A DNA stretch of 64,000 bases, from NCBI RefSeq assembly GCF_050510895.1, contig NZ_JBNINT010000001.1, forward strand, positions 1,860,001 through 1,924,000. The letters run 5' to 3'. The notes below the pieces were generated by a model. That model did no database searches and was not told the origin of the DNA. It was given only the letters and a program-made list of their open reading frames with translations. The position numbers were made by a program, and so were the translations under genes. Position 1 is the stretch's first letter, and each line of letters starts with the position of its first letter. Origin of the DNA: Pannonibacter phragmitetus_B (GTDB taxonomy: Bacteria > Pseudomonadota > Alphaproteobacteria > Rhizobiales > Stappiaceae). This document shows positions 17,564-25,469 of this stretch, one piece after another.

Positions 17564-18568
17564 TCAGAGAGCGTTGATCTTGTCGACCATGCCTTCCGGC
17601 CAGGACTTGGAGAAGTCCGACTCCAGATACTGCTTCTGCACATGGGTGCGGAACGCTTCGATATCCGGTGTGTAGACCTTCAGGCCCTGATCCTTGAAGA
17701 ACTGCTCCAGCTCGGACTCAAGTGCCAGCTGCTTCTGGCGCCCGCTTTCGGCAGCATCGTCGGCAGCCTTCTGCACGGCAGCCTGCTGCTCCGGAGTCAG
17801 GCTGTCCCAGACCTTCTTCGAGAAGGCGATGTAGTTGAGATCAACCAGATGCGAGGTCAGAACGATCTGCTTCGTGACTTCATAGAACTTCACGTCGCGG
17901 TTGGTCGGCAGCGGATTGTCCTGACCATCGATCGCACCCGTCTGCAGGCCGGTATAGACCTCGGTGAAGGCCATCGGAACGGGGCTCGCGCCAAGCGCCT
18001 TGCCGAGGAACTGCCAGGCATCGGAGCCCGGCATGCGCAGCTTGACGCCGGCCAGATCCGCAGGGGTCTTCACTTCCTTGTCCGTGCGCAGGTTCAACTG
18101 GCGCCGGCCAAGGTACATGACCGCCAGCAGCTTCACGCCCAGCTCATCCTCAACCTTCTGCTTCAGCGGCTGCATGAACTCAGCAGCAAACACCTTCTTC
18201 TGGTGCTCGGCGTCCTTGTGCAGGTAGCCAGCGGTGAAGATAGAGAATTCCGGGAAAATCGCTGCCAGCTCCTGGGCCGAAGTGATGGCCATTTCAAGAT
18301 TACCGCGGGCAATGGCCTCCAGCTCGGTGCCCTGCTTGAACAGCGAGGCATTATAATGCGGCTGATACTCTGCAAACTCTGCAATCGCCGGAGCAAAGAC
18401 GGAGGAAAGCGCAACGGTTCGGCTGTCGGTCTCGGTCGCAGGCGTCGACATGCGCAGGGTGATCTTGTCAGCGGCAAGTGCCGGAATCGTGCACAGAACG
18501 GCTGCACCGGCAGAGACGGCAGCAACGGTGCTCAGAAACTTGCGGCGGGTCAGGCTCAGATCCATCAT
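17564..18568 (-). CDS. dctP: TRAP transporter substrate-binding protein (DctP), probable Tat signal
   Basis: Periplasmic solute receptor of the TRAP system, 334 residues. The N-terminus has a twin-arginine pattern, LTRRKFLSTVAAVSAGAAVL, ending at a PALAA cleavage region, so export through Tat is likely. The mature part has the DctP hallmarks LAGVKLRMPGSDAWQ, PVPMAFTEVYTGLQTGAIDG and QDNPLP. In the family the arginine of the KLRMP segment contacts the substrate carboxylate, so an acid is the likely ligand. First gene of the dctPQM-dapA-like operon. The upstream region shared with the FCD regulator holds operator-like palindromes. Confidence 0.93.
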   Translation of the reverse strand: MMDLSLTRRKFLSTVAAVSAGAAVLCTIPALAADKITLRMSTPATETDSRTVALSSVFAPAIAEFAEYQPHYNASLFKQGTELEAIARGNLEMAITSAQELAAIFPEFSIFTAGYLHKDAEHQKKVFAAEFMQPLKQKVEDELGVKLLAVMYLGRRQLNLRTDKEVKTPADLAGVKLRMPGSDAWQFLGKALGASPVPMAFTEVYTGLQTGAIDGQDNPLPTNRDVKFYEVTKQIVLTSHLVDLNYIAFSKKVWDSLTPEQQAAVQKAADDAAESGRQKQLALESELEQFFKDQGLKVYTPDIEAFRTHVQKQYLESDFSKSWPEGMVDKINAL

Positions 18569-18641
18569 ATCCTCCCAGATCGGTCTTGTTCAGGCCCCGG
18601 TCTTGCTCCTCCAAGCCAGGTAGCCGCCCGTTGCCAGACCA

Positions 18642-18692
18642 GCGTGAAATTCACGCCACTGGAAAACGGAATGACAGTGTCGTAACATGTCA
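18642..18692. promoter_or_regulatory. Operator-like palindromes between dctP and the FCD regulator
   Basis: GCGTGAA (18642-18648) and TTCACGC (18650-18656) are perfect arms around one base. GACAGTGTC (18673-18681) is a second small palindrome, with TGTCA at 18688-18692. They sit in the 155-nt divergent gap and are plausible sites for the adjacent GntR/FCD regulator; which one is bound is not known. Confidence 0.5.
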
Positions 18693-18723
18693 GCATGCGG
18701 TTAGCAATCTGGGTAAAGCAGGA

Positions 18724-19457
18724 ATGAACATGCAAACGATGCCCCGGAAAAAGACCGGACGCCGGAGGCAGAAAGTGTGGCGGCAAAACCGGTCTCCTTG
18801 CGCCAGGCTGCCTATGAGGGAATTGAGGAGTTGCTGAATTCTGGCCGCCTGCGGCCCGGTCAGCTCATCAGTCAGCGTGAACTCATGGACATGACCGGCG
18901 CAACCCTGGGCGCCGTGCGTGAAGCAATCCCGCGCTTCGAGGCAGAAGGCCTGCTTGTCACCGTTCCCAAGCGCGGCCTGATGGTGCCGGGGCTCGACAT
19001 TCACTTCGTTCGCGACGCCTATCAGATGCGCCGCCTGCTCGAAGTTGCAGCGCTGCCTGAAATCGCCGCCAAGCTTGACCCTGCCTTGCTGAAAAGCTGG
19101 ATTGCCAGCCATCAGGAAGGCCAGGAGCAATTGTTGACCGCTGATCCGTCAGGCCATGACGAAGCCGCGCATATGATCCAGCACCTCGACTGGCAGATGC
19201 ATGAGGGGCTGATTGCGGCGCTGGGCAATGCAGTTATGAGCAATGTCTACCGCGTCAATGCCATCAAGGTGCGGATGGCGGTGCAATCACAGATCAAGGT
19301 CACCCCGGCCAATGCAGTGCGCGTCATCCGCGAGCATCTGGCCTTTCTGGAGCCCATGGCGGAGCGGCGTTACCCAGAGGCGCAGCAGGCATTGGCCCAC
19401 CACATCACCAATTCCATGCGCATCGCGCTGGGCGAGACGATCACAGGTGGCCCATAA
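18724..19457 (+). CDS. GntR/FCD-family transcriptional regulator, probable frameshift near start
   Basis: An N-terminal winged helix (ISQRELMDMTGATLGAVREAI) is followed by an all-helical FCD ligand-binding domain (VRDAYQMRRLLEVAALPE; HQEGQEQLL; late AQQALAHHITNSM). The good frame starts only at GTG 18777. If the C run 18742-18745 is one base short, ATG 18724 or 18730 reads through as MQTMPPEKDRTPEAESVAAKP, with AGGA just upstream, a better start. It is divergent from dctP and very probably regulates the TRAP operon in response to the imported acid. The helix-turn-helix sequence differs from the standard SRTPLREAL form. If no frameshift exists, the gene begins at 18777. Confidence 0.8.
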
Positions 19458-19477
19458 CCCACTCGTCAAACCACATG

Positions 19478-20158
19478 TCAGGCACTGACCTGCTCCAGCG
19501 TGCGCATGGCAAATTCTCCGCGCAGTTCGCCATAAACGGCTGCCTGCACCTGAATGTGGGATCGCATAAGCCGCTCGGCCGCAGCCGTATCGCCAGATTC
19601 CAGAGCGTCAAGGATGTCCCGGTGCTCCTGCATGGAGGCGCGCAACCGGTCTGCGGCAGCAAGCTGGGCCTGCCGGAAAGGCCTGAGGCGGCGCTGCATG
19701 GCGCGCGTTTCCTCCGCCAGAAAACTGTTGCCGGAAGCATCGTAGATCAGGCCATGGAAGATGGCGTTCTCGTCGTAGTAGCGGCGGAAGTCTCCGGCGG
19801 CAAAGGCCCTCTCGCATCCATCCGCCGCACGCCGCAGCAGCATCAGCTGGGCCGCCGTAACACGGGCTGCAGCGAGACGGGCGCACCAGGCCTCAAGCTC
19901 GGCCATCACCTCGAACATTTCGACCAGCCGCACAAAATCGGGCTGGCGGACGAAGGCCCCACGGTTGTGGATAAGCTCGACCAGACCGGCGGCGGACAGC
20001 AGCCGCAAGGCCTCACGCAGCGGCGTGCGCGACACGCCAAACTCACGGGCCAGCGACACCTCATCGAGCCTTTCGCCCTGACTGAAGCGTCCCTCGGCGA
20101 TAAGGCCTTCAAGCTGCTCAAAAATATGTTCTGCGGTTGGCAGTTTGACAGTGCTCAC
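19478..20158 (-). CDS. GntR/FCD-family transcriptional regulator
   Basis: A textbook GntR helix-turn-helix (SLAREFGVSRTPLREALRLL, about residues 34-53) is followed by an FCD domain with candidate metal ligands in ENAIFHGLIYDASGN and SMQEHRDILDALE. I chose GTG 20158 because AAGGAG lies 7 nt upstream and the protein then begins STVKLPTAEHIF. Longer starts only add low-complexity sequence. It is divergent from the peptide ABC importer and probably controls it through the TTTTGT/ACAAAA palindrome at 20255-20268. It converges with the other FCD regulator 21 nt away. Confidence 0.92.
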   Translation of the reverse strand: MSTVKLPTAEHIFEQLEGLIAEGRFSQGERLDEVSLAREFGVSRTPLREALRLLSAAGLVELIHNRGAFVRQPDFVRLVEMFEVMAELEAWCARLAAARVTAAQLMLLRRAADGCERAFAAGDFRRYYDENAIFHGLIYDASGNSFLAEETRAMQRRLRPFRQAQLAAADRLRASMQEHRDILDALESGDTAAAERLMRSHIQVQAAVYGELRGEFAMRTLEQVSA

Positions 20159-20254
20159 GGCCGTTCTCCTTCTCCCGCAAACCTCTATGGCGGGAAGCCG
20201 GGCATCCCGCAAGGTCAGGACAGCGTATCACCCGATTGCATGTAGAGTGTCATT

Positions 20255-20268
20255 TTTTGTGTACAAAA
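20255..20268. promoter_or_regulatory. GntR/FCD-type operator upstream of the peptide importer
   Basis: TTTTGT and ACAAAA are perfect 6-bp arms separated by GT, close to the TTGT-N-ACAA form common for FadR/FCD regulators. It lies in the AT-rich part of the gap between the regulator and the importer operon, 61-74 nt upstream of the importer start. Confidence 0.65.
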
Positions 20269-20328
20269 CTAAAAAATCGCGTACGCTGACAATGTAACAA
20301 GCTCGAAACGGGCAAGAGGGGAAGATTG

Positions 20329-21843
20329 ATGAAGCTTTTGACGACTGCCGCGGCAGCGATCCTGCCTGCATGCCTGCTCTCCACTTCAGCACTTGCCGGA
20401 AAGGCGGATGATACACTCAACATTGCCTTCACCAAGGAAGTTGAGCATATCGATCCTTACTTCAACACGGCCCGCGAAGGCCTTCTTCTGGCTACTGCAA
20501 TCTGGGATGAACTTGTCTACCGCGACCAGAAAACCGGCGAATACAAGGGTGTATTGGCCACGAGCTGGAACTGGGTTGACGACAAGACCCTGGAACTGAA
20601 GCTGCGCGAAGGCGTCAAGTTCCACAACGGCGAGGCATTCGATGCCGATGACGTCGTCTACACTCTGAACTACACGGTCGATCCGAAAAATGGCATCAAG
20701 GCAACCGCCAAGACCAGCTGGATCGACCACGCGGAGAAAGTGGACCAGTTCACTGTCCGCATACACACCAAGGGCCCCTTCCCGGCCGCCCTCGAATATC
20801 TCGCAAATGGCGTGATCATTCACCCCAACGAATATTACGCAGCCGTTGGCCCGGATGGCGTCGCGACCAAGCCGATCGGCACTGGCCCCTACATGGTCGA
20901 GAGCCTTGATCCCGGCAAACATTATGTGCTGAAGCAGTTTGACGGATACGTCGAAACGGCAAAGCCGAAAGCCTCCATCGGCACCGTGGACATCCGCACC
21001 GTTCCGGACACCAACACGCAGATGGCCGAGCTGTTCAGCGGCTCCGTTGATCTCGTCTGGGGCGTACCGGCCGATCAGGCGGAAAAGATGGCGACGCTTG
21101 AGCAGTTCCAGATCGTCAACGCTCCGACCATGCGCGTCGGCTACCTGTCGATGGATGCGGCTGGCCGCACCTCTGCCGATACTCCGATGAAGGACATCCG
21201 CGTCCGTCAGGCGATTTATCACGCCATCAACCGTCAGGGAATCGTCGATGCCCTGCTGAAGGGATCCTCGCAGGTGGTGGACAGCGCGTGTTCGCCCGTC
21301 CAGTTTGGGTGTGATCAGGACCTTCCGACCTACGCCTATGACCCGGAGAAGGCAAAGGCCCTTCTGGCTGAGGCAGGCTATCCGAACGGCTTCGAGATGG
21401 ACCTTTACGCCTACCGTGACCGCCCGCTCGCCGAAGCCATGATCGGCATGCTGGCTGGTGTCGGCATCAAGGCCAACCTCAACTACCTGCAGTATTCGGC
21501 CCTGCGCGAAAAGCGCCTCAAGGGTGAAGTCGCGATCTCTTTCCAGACCTGGGGCTCGAACTCCATCGCCGATGTGTCGGCCATCGCCAGCCAGTTCTTC
21601 AAGATGCAGGGCGAGGATGATGCCCGTGATGCGGAGCTTCAGGCCATCCTCGACAAGGGTGACTTCTCTGTCGACGACGCCGCACGCAAGGCCGCCTACA
21701 AGGAAGCCCTGACCTATATCGTCGACAAGGCCTACTGGGTGCCGCTGTGGACCTATTCGTCCAATTACGTGATGGGCCAGGACGTGTCCTTCACCCCCAC
21801 ACCGGACGAGCTGGTGCGGTTCAACGAGATCAGCTGGAAGTAA
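20329..21843 (+). CDS. Peptide-type ABC transporter substrate-binding protein (SBP_bac_5)
   Basis: Periplasmic receptor of the DppA/OppA/GsiB cluster C family. It has a signal peptide ending STSALAGKAD and the family pattern LKLREGVKFHNGEAFDADDVVYTLNY (about residues 87-112), KPIGTGPYMVESLDPG and DIRVRQAIYHAINRQG. ATG 20329 is preceded by a purine-rich GAGGGGAAG site. First gene of a five-gene operon with permeases, a fused ATPase and an M20 peptidase, so the ligand is probably a di- or oligopeptide, a peptide-like compound such as glutathione, or an N-acylated amino acid. A strong hairpin at 21856-21881 follows the stop. Confidence 0.93.
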   Translation: MKLLTTAAAAILPACLLSTSALAGKADDTLNIAFTKEVEHIDPYFNTAREGLLLATAIWDELVYRDQKTGEYKGVLATSWNWVDDKTLELKLREGVKFHNGEAFDADDVVYTLNYTVDPKNGIKATAKTSWIDHAEKVDQFTVRIHTKGPFPAALEYLANGVIIHPNEYYAAVGPDGVATKPIGTGPYMVESLDPGKHYVLKQFDGYVETAKPKASIGTVDIRTVPDTNTQMAELFSGSVDLVWGVPADQAEKMATLEQFQIVNAPTMRVGYLSMDAAGRTSADTPMKDIRVRQAIYHAINRQGIVDALLKGSSQVVDSACSPVQFGCDQDLPTYAYDPEKAKALLAEAGYPNGFEMDLYAYRDRPLAEAMIGMLAGVGIKANLNYLQYSALREKRLKGEVAISFQTWGSNSIADVSAIASQFFKMQGEDDARDAELQAILDKGDFSVDDAARKAAYKEALTYIVDKAYWVPLWTYSSNYVMGQDVSFTPTPDELVRFNEISWK

Positions 21844-21855
21844 GCTCCTGATCCG

Positions 21856-21881
21856 CCGGCGCCGGGTCCTCCCGGCGCCGG
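21856..21881 (+). terminator. Intercistronic stem-loop after the peptide-binding-protein gene
   Basis: Perfect 11-bp GC-rich arms CCGGCGCCGGG (21856-21866) and CCCGGCGCCGG (21871-21881) around TCCT, with no T run. It probably protects the 3' end of the binding-protein message or partly limits read-through, giving more receptor than permease. A similar hairpin lies at 40242-40270. Confidence 0.7.
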
Positions 21882-21974
21882 GCCGACCGTGCCTTCGCCC
21901 CCAAGGCGAAGCTGCGCCAAGACAAGACCGGAGGCGGCCAGCCCGTCTCCCTTCCTTTTCATGCAGGCGGCAAG

Positions 21975-22892
21975 ATGCTCAAGTTCATCCTCTCAAAACT
22001 CGGACTGGCAGCCCTTGTGGCGCTGACAGTCTCCTTTTTCAGTTTCATGCTGCTGTTCATGGCAGGCGACCCGGCCGTCGCAATCGCCGGTCACGAAGCA
22101 CCACCGGAAGCCATTGCCGCCATCCGTGCCCAGTACGGTTTCGACAAGCCGCTGCTGACCCAATATGGCGAATGGCTGCTGCGTGCCCTCTCCGGCGATT
22201 TCGGCATGAGCTACTATTTCAAGGTGCCCGTCGCCGATCTCATTGCAGACCGGCTGCCTGTCACCTTCATCGTCGGCAGTCTGGGCATGAGCTTTGCCCT
22301 CATCGTCGCCATTCCGATGGGCGTCATTGCCGCCGCCTTCCCGAACACAATCATTGATCGTATCGCGCTCGCGATCGCCGTTGTCGGTCAGGCGATCCCG
22401 AGCTTCTGGTTCGCGCTGATCCTGATTGTCGTCTTTGCCGTCAATCTCGGCGTTGTTCCCGCTTCCGGGACGAGAGTCTGGACGGGCTACATCCTGCCCA
22501 TGGTCGTGCTCGGCTATTACGCCACCCCCGCCATCATGCGCCTGACCCGTGCCGGCATGCTGGAGGTGCTCAACGCCGACTATATCCGCACCGCCCGGGC
22601 CAAGGGGCTCAACTGGCGCATCGTGCTGTTCAAGCATGCGCTGCGCAACGCCATCATCCCTGTCGTCAGCCTCGCCGCCGTGCAGCTTGGTTTCATGTTC
22701 GGCGGTTCGGTCATCGTGGAGACGATCTTCGCGCTGCATGGCGCCGGGTATCTGGCGTGGGAGTCCATTTCCCGCAATGACCTGCCGACCTTGCAGGCCC
22801 TCATTCTGATCTTTGCGATGCTCTACATCGTCTTCACCTTCCTGGCCGATGTGCTGAATGCCTGGCTGGACCCGCGGCTGAGGAGCGCCTGA
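21975..22892 (+). CDS. Peptide-type ABC transporter permease, DppB-like
   Basis: A 305-residue inner-membrane subunit with about six helices. The N-terminal FMAGDPAVAIAGHEAPPEAIAAIRAQYG region and the late EAA loop (DYIRTARAKGLNWRIVLFKHALRNAIIPV) are typical of DppB/OppB/GsiC. The EAA loop docks onto the ATPase. It follows the binding-protein gene after 131 nt containing the hairpin and ends 1 nt before the next permease gene, so translation is coupled. Confidence 0.95.
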   Translation: MLKFILSKLGLAALVALTVSFFSFMLLFMAGDPAVAIAGHEAPPEAIAAIRAQYGFDKPLLTQYGEWLLRALSGDFGMSYYFKVPVADLIADRLPVTFIVGSLGMSFALIVAIPMGVIAAAFPNTIIDRIALAIAVVGQAIPSFWFALILIVVFAVNLGVVPASGTRVWTGYILPMVVLGYYATPAIMRLTRAGMLEVLNADYIRTARAKGLNWRIVLFKHALRNAIIPVVSLAAVQLGFMFGGSVIVETIFALHGAGYLAWESISRNDLPTLQALILIFAMLYIVFTFLADVLNAWLDPRLRSA

Positions 22893-22893
22893 C

Positions 22894-23799
22894 ATGAGCA
22901 CACCTTCCAACACGGCCGTTCCGGCGGCAGCACCCCGCGCAACGCTTTCCCCATCACGCCAGATCCTGCGCAAGGCTCTTCGCCACAAGGGCTTTCTCAT
23001 CGGCTTCATCATTGTCGCCTTTACGGCCGCCGTTGCGCTGCTGGCCCCGGTCCTTGCCCCGCATGACCCCTATCATCAGGATCTTCTGATGCGCATGAAG
23101 CCGCCCGTGTTTATGGGTGGCACCTGGGAGCACATTCTGGGCACCGACCAGCTCGGCCGCGACTATCTCTCCCGCCTCATCTATGGCGCCCGTATCTCGC
23201 TGCTGATCGGCTTTGTGGCGGCGATGATCTCCGCCGTCATTGGCACAACGCTGGGCGTGCTCGCCGGCTATTTCGGCGGCCGGGTTGATGCGGTGGTGAT
23301 GTTCATTCTGTCTGTGCGCCTCGCACTGCCGGCGACGCTTGTTGCGCTGGCGGTGGTGGCCATCTTTGGCGGCTCGCTGCAGGTCGTCGTCACTGTGCTC
23401 GGCCTGCTGCTGTGGGACCGCTTTGCCGTGGTCATGCGCGCCGCCACCATGCAGGTGCGGCAGATGGACTATATCTCCGCCGCAGAAGTGCTCGGCGCCA
23501 GCCTGCCGCGCATTCTGTGGAAGGATGTGCTCCCCAACGTGATGAATGCGCTGATCGTCGTCATCACGCTGGAAATGGCTCATGCCATCATTCTGGAAGC
23601 CGCCCTCTCCTTCCTCGGCCTCGGTGTGCAGCCGCCGCTGCCGTCCTGGGGGCTGATGATTTCCGAAGGCCGTCCGATGATCCTGTTCGAGAGCTGGCTG
23701 ATCACCATACCGGGTGTAGCCCTCTTCGCGCTCGTCCTGGGCATCAACGTGCTGGGCGACGGCATCCGTGACATCACCGCGCCCGAAGGGAGAAACTGA
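22894..23799 (+). CDS. Peptide-type ABC transporter permease, DppC-like
   Basis: Partner permease of 301 residues. It has the long cytoplasmic N-terminus before TM1 that is typical of DppC/OppC, the motif HILGTDQLGRDYLSRLIYGAR (about residues 79-99), and an EAA loop around DYISAAEVLGASLPRILWKDVLPN. The C-terminal GINVLGDGIRDITAPEGRN is the usual DppC ending. Its stop overlaps the start of the ATPase gene. Confidence 0.95.
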   Translation: MSTPSNTAVPAAAPRATLSPSRQILRKALRHKGFLIGFIIVAFTAAVALLAPVLAPHDPYHQDLLMRMKPPVFMGGTWEHILGTDQLGRDYLSRLIYGARISLLIGFVAAMISAVIGTTLGVLAGYFGGRVDAVVMFILSVRLALPATLVALAVVAIFGGSLQVVVTVLGLLLWDRFAVVMRAATMQVRQMDYISAAEVLGASLPRILWKDVLPNVMNALIVVITLEMAHAIILEAALSFLGLGVQPPLPSWGLMISEGRPMILFESWLITIPGVALFALVLGINVLGDGIRDITAPEGRN

Positions 23800-25469
23800 T
23801 GACCATGACCGGCAACACCGTTCTGTCCATCAAGGGCCTGACCATCGACTTGCCGGAAGGCGGCGACCGGCCCCATGCGGTGGAAAATCTCTCCGTTGAA
23901 ATCCGCGAAAACGAGATCCTCTGCATTGTCGGAGAATCCGGGTCGGGCAAGTCGATCACCTCCTTTGCTGCCATGGGCCTGCTGCCCAAGGCGCTGAAGC
24001 CATCGGCCGGTGAAATCTGGTTCGAGGGCAAGGATCTTCTCAAGCTGTCCGCCCGCGAGCACATGGAACTGCGCGGCAACCGCATGGGCATGATCTTCCA
24101 GGAGCCTATGAGCGCGCTCAACCCGTGCTACACCGTGGGCGAGCAGATCGAAGAAGTCTTCCGCGCCCACACCACCATGCCCCGTGCCGAGCAGAAGGCC
24201 CGCACGATTGCGTTGCTGACGGAAGTGCGCCTGCCCGATCCGGAACGTATCTACCATGCCTATCCGCATCAGCTTTCCGGCGGCCAGCGCCAGCGCATTG
24301 TCATTGCCATGGCGCTGGCCATGGAGCCGCGGCTGCTGATCGCCGACGAGCCAACGACCGCTCTCGACGTGACGACGCAGGCCCAGATCCTGAGCATGTT
24401 CAAGCAGCTCAAGGAGACCCACAAGGCCGGCATCCTGTTCGTTACCCACGACTTCGATGTGGTGGCGGAACTTGCCGACCGCGTGGTGGTGATGCAGAAG
24501 GGCATTGTGGTGGAACAAGGCACGGCGGAAGAGGTTCTGAACCGGCCGAAACATCCATACACGCGTATGCTCATTGATGCTGTGCCGCGCAAGCACAGCG
24601 GCAAGGGCGGGCCGGAAACCGGCAAGCCCGTTGCGCTGAAGGTCGCAGGCATCGAAAAGACCTTCCGCAGCCCGCGCAGCCTGTTCAAACCCGCGAGAAC
24701 GGTTCAGGCCGTGCGCCCCATCGACTTCGAGGTTCTGCAAGGCCAGACCCTCGGCATTGTCGGCGAGTCCGGTTCAGGCAAGACCACGCTGGTGCGCTGT
24801 CTGATGGGACTGGAGGAGCCGGATGAAGGCTCTGTCTTCATCGGCAACGAGCGGCTGGACATCACGACAGCCGCCGGCCGCCGTGCCTTCCGCCGCCATA
24901 TCCAGATCGTCTTCCAGGACCCTTACGGCTCGCTGAACCCGCGCCGCAAGATCGGTGACCTGCTATTGGAAGGCCCCACCAACTTCGGCGTCCCGCGTGC
25001 ACAGGCCCTGGAGAAGGCGAAAGAGCTGCTCAGGATCGTGCGGCTGGAGCAGGACGCCCTCAACCGCTATCCGTCGCAGTTCTCCGGCGGGCAGCGCCAG
25101 CGTATTTCCATTGCCCGCGCCTTGATGGTAGATCCGAAAATCCTTATTGCCGATGAGGCTGTTTCAGCACTTGATGTATCGGTTCAAAAGGACGTGCTCA
25201 AGCTGCTGGCCGACATCAAGAAAAAGGTCGGCCTGACGATCCTCTTCATCACCCATGATCTACGGGTGGCTGCCGAAATCTCCGACCATATCCTCGTGAT
25301 GCAGAAAGGCGTCGCTGTGGAATATGGCACGGTGGATGAGGTCTTCGGCAATCCGCAGAACGAGTATACCCGCCAGCTTCTCTCCGCCATGCCCGGCCGT
25401 GGCTGGGAAGTGCCGGACATCGCCGCCCTTGGCCCCGCCATCACGGCGCCGCAACCCATTCCAGCATGA
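23799..25469 (+). CDS. Fused dual ATPase of the peptide ABC transporter (DppD-DppF/GsiA type)
   Basis: Two nucleotide-binding domains in one 556-residue chain. Domain 1 has Walker A GESGSGKS, signature LSGGQRQR and Walker B LLIADEPTTALD. Domain 2 (from about residue 280) has Walker A GESGSGKT, signature FSGGQRQR and Walker B ILIADEAVSALD. The DEAVSALD form is normal for OppF/DppF domains. The fused arrangement resembles E. coli GsiA, where the transporter carries glutathione, but homology alone does not fix the substrate. The start overlaps the preceding permease stop, and the stop overlaps the peptidase start. Confidence 0.95.
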   Translation: MTMTGNTVLSIKGLTIDLPEGGDRPHAVENLSVEIRENEILCIVGESGSGKSITSFAAMGLLPKALKPSAGEIWFEGKDLLKLSAREHMELRGNRMGMIFQEPMSALNPCYTVGEQIEEVFRAHTTMPRAEQKARTIALLTEVRLPDPERIYHAYPHQLSGGQRQRIVIAMALAMEPRLLIADEPTTALDVTTQAQILSMFKQLKETHKAGILFVTHDFDVVAELADRVVVMQKGIVVEQGTAEEVLNRPKHPYTRMLIDAVPRKHSGKGGPETGKPVALKVAGIEKTFRSPRSLFKPARTVQAVRPIDFEVLQGQTLGIVGESGSGKTTLVRCLMGLEEPDEGSVFIGNERLDITTAAGRRAFRRHIQIVFQDPYGSLNPRRKIGDLLLEGPTNFGVPRAQALEKAKELLRIVRLEQDALNRYPSQFSGGQRQRISIARALMVDPKILIADEAVSALDVSVQKDVLKLLADIKKKVGLTILFITHDLRVAAEISDHILVMQKGVAVEYGTVDEVFGNPQNEYTRQLLSAMPGRGWEVPDIAALGPAITAPQPIPA

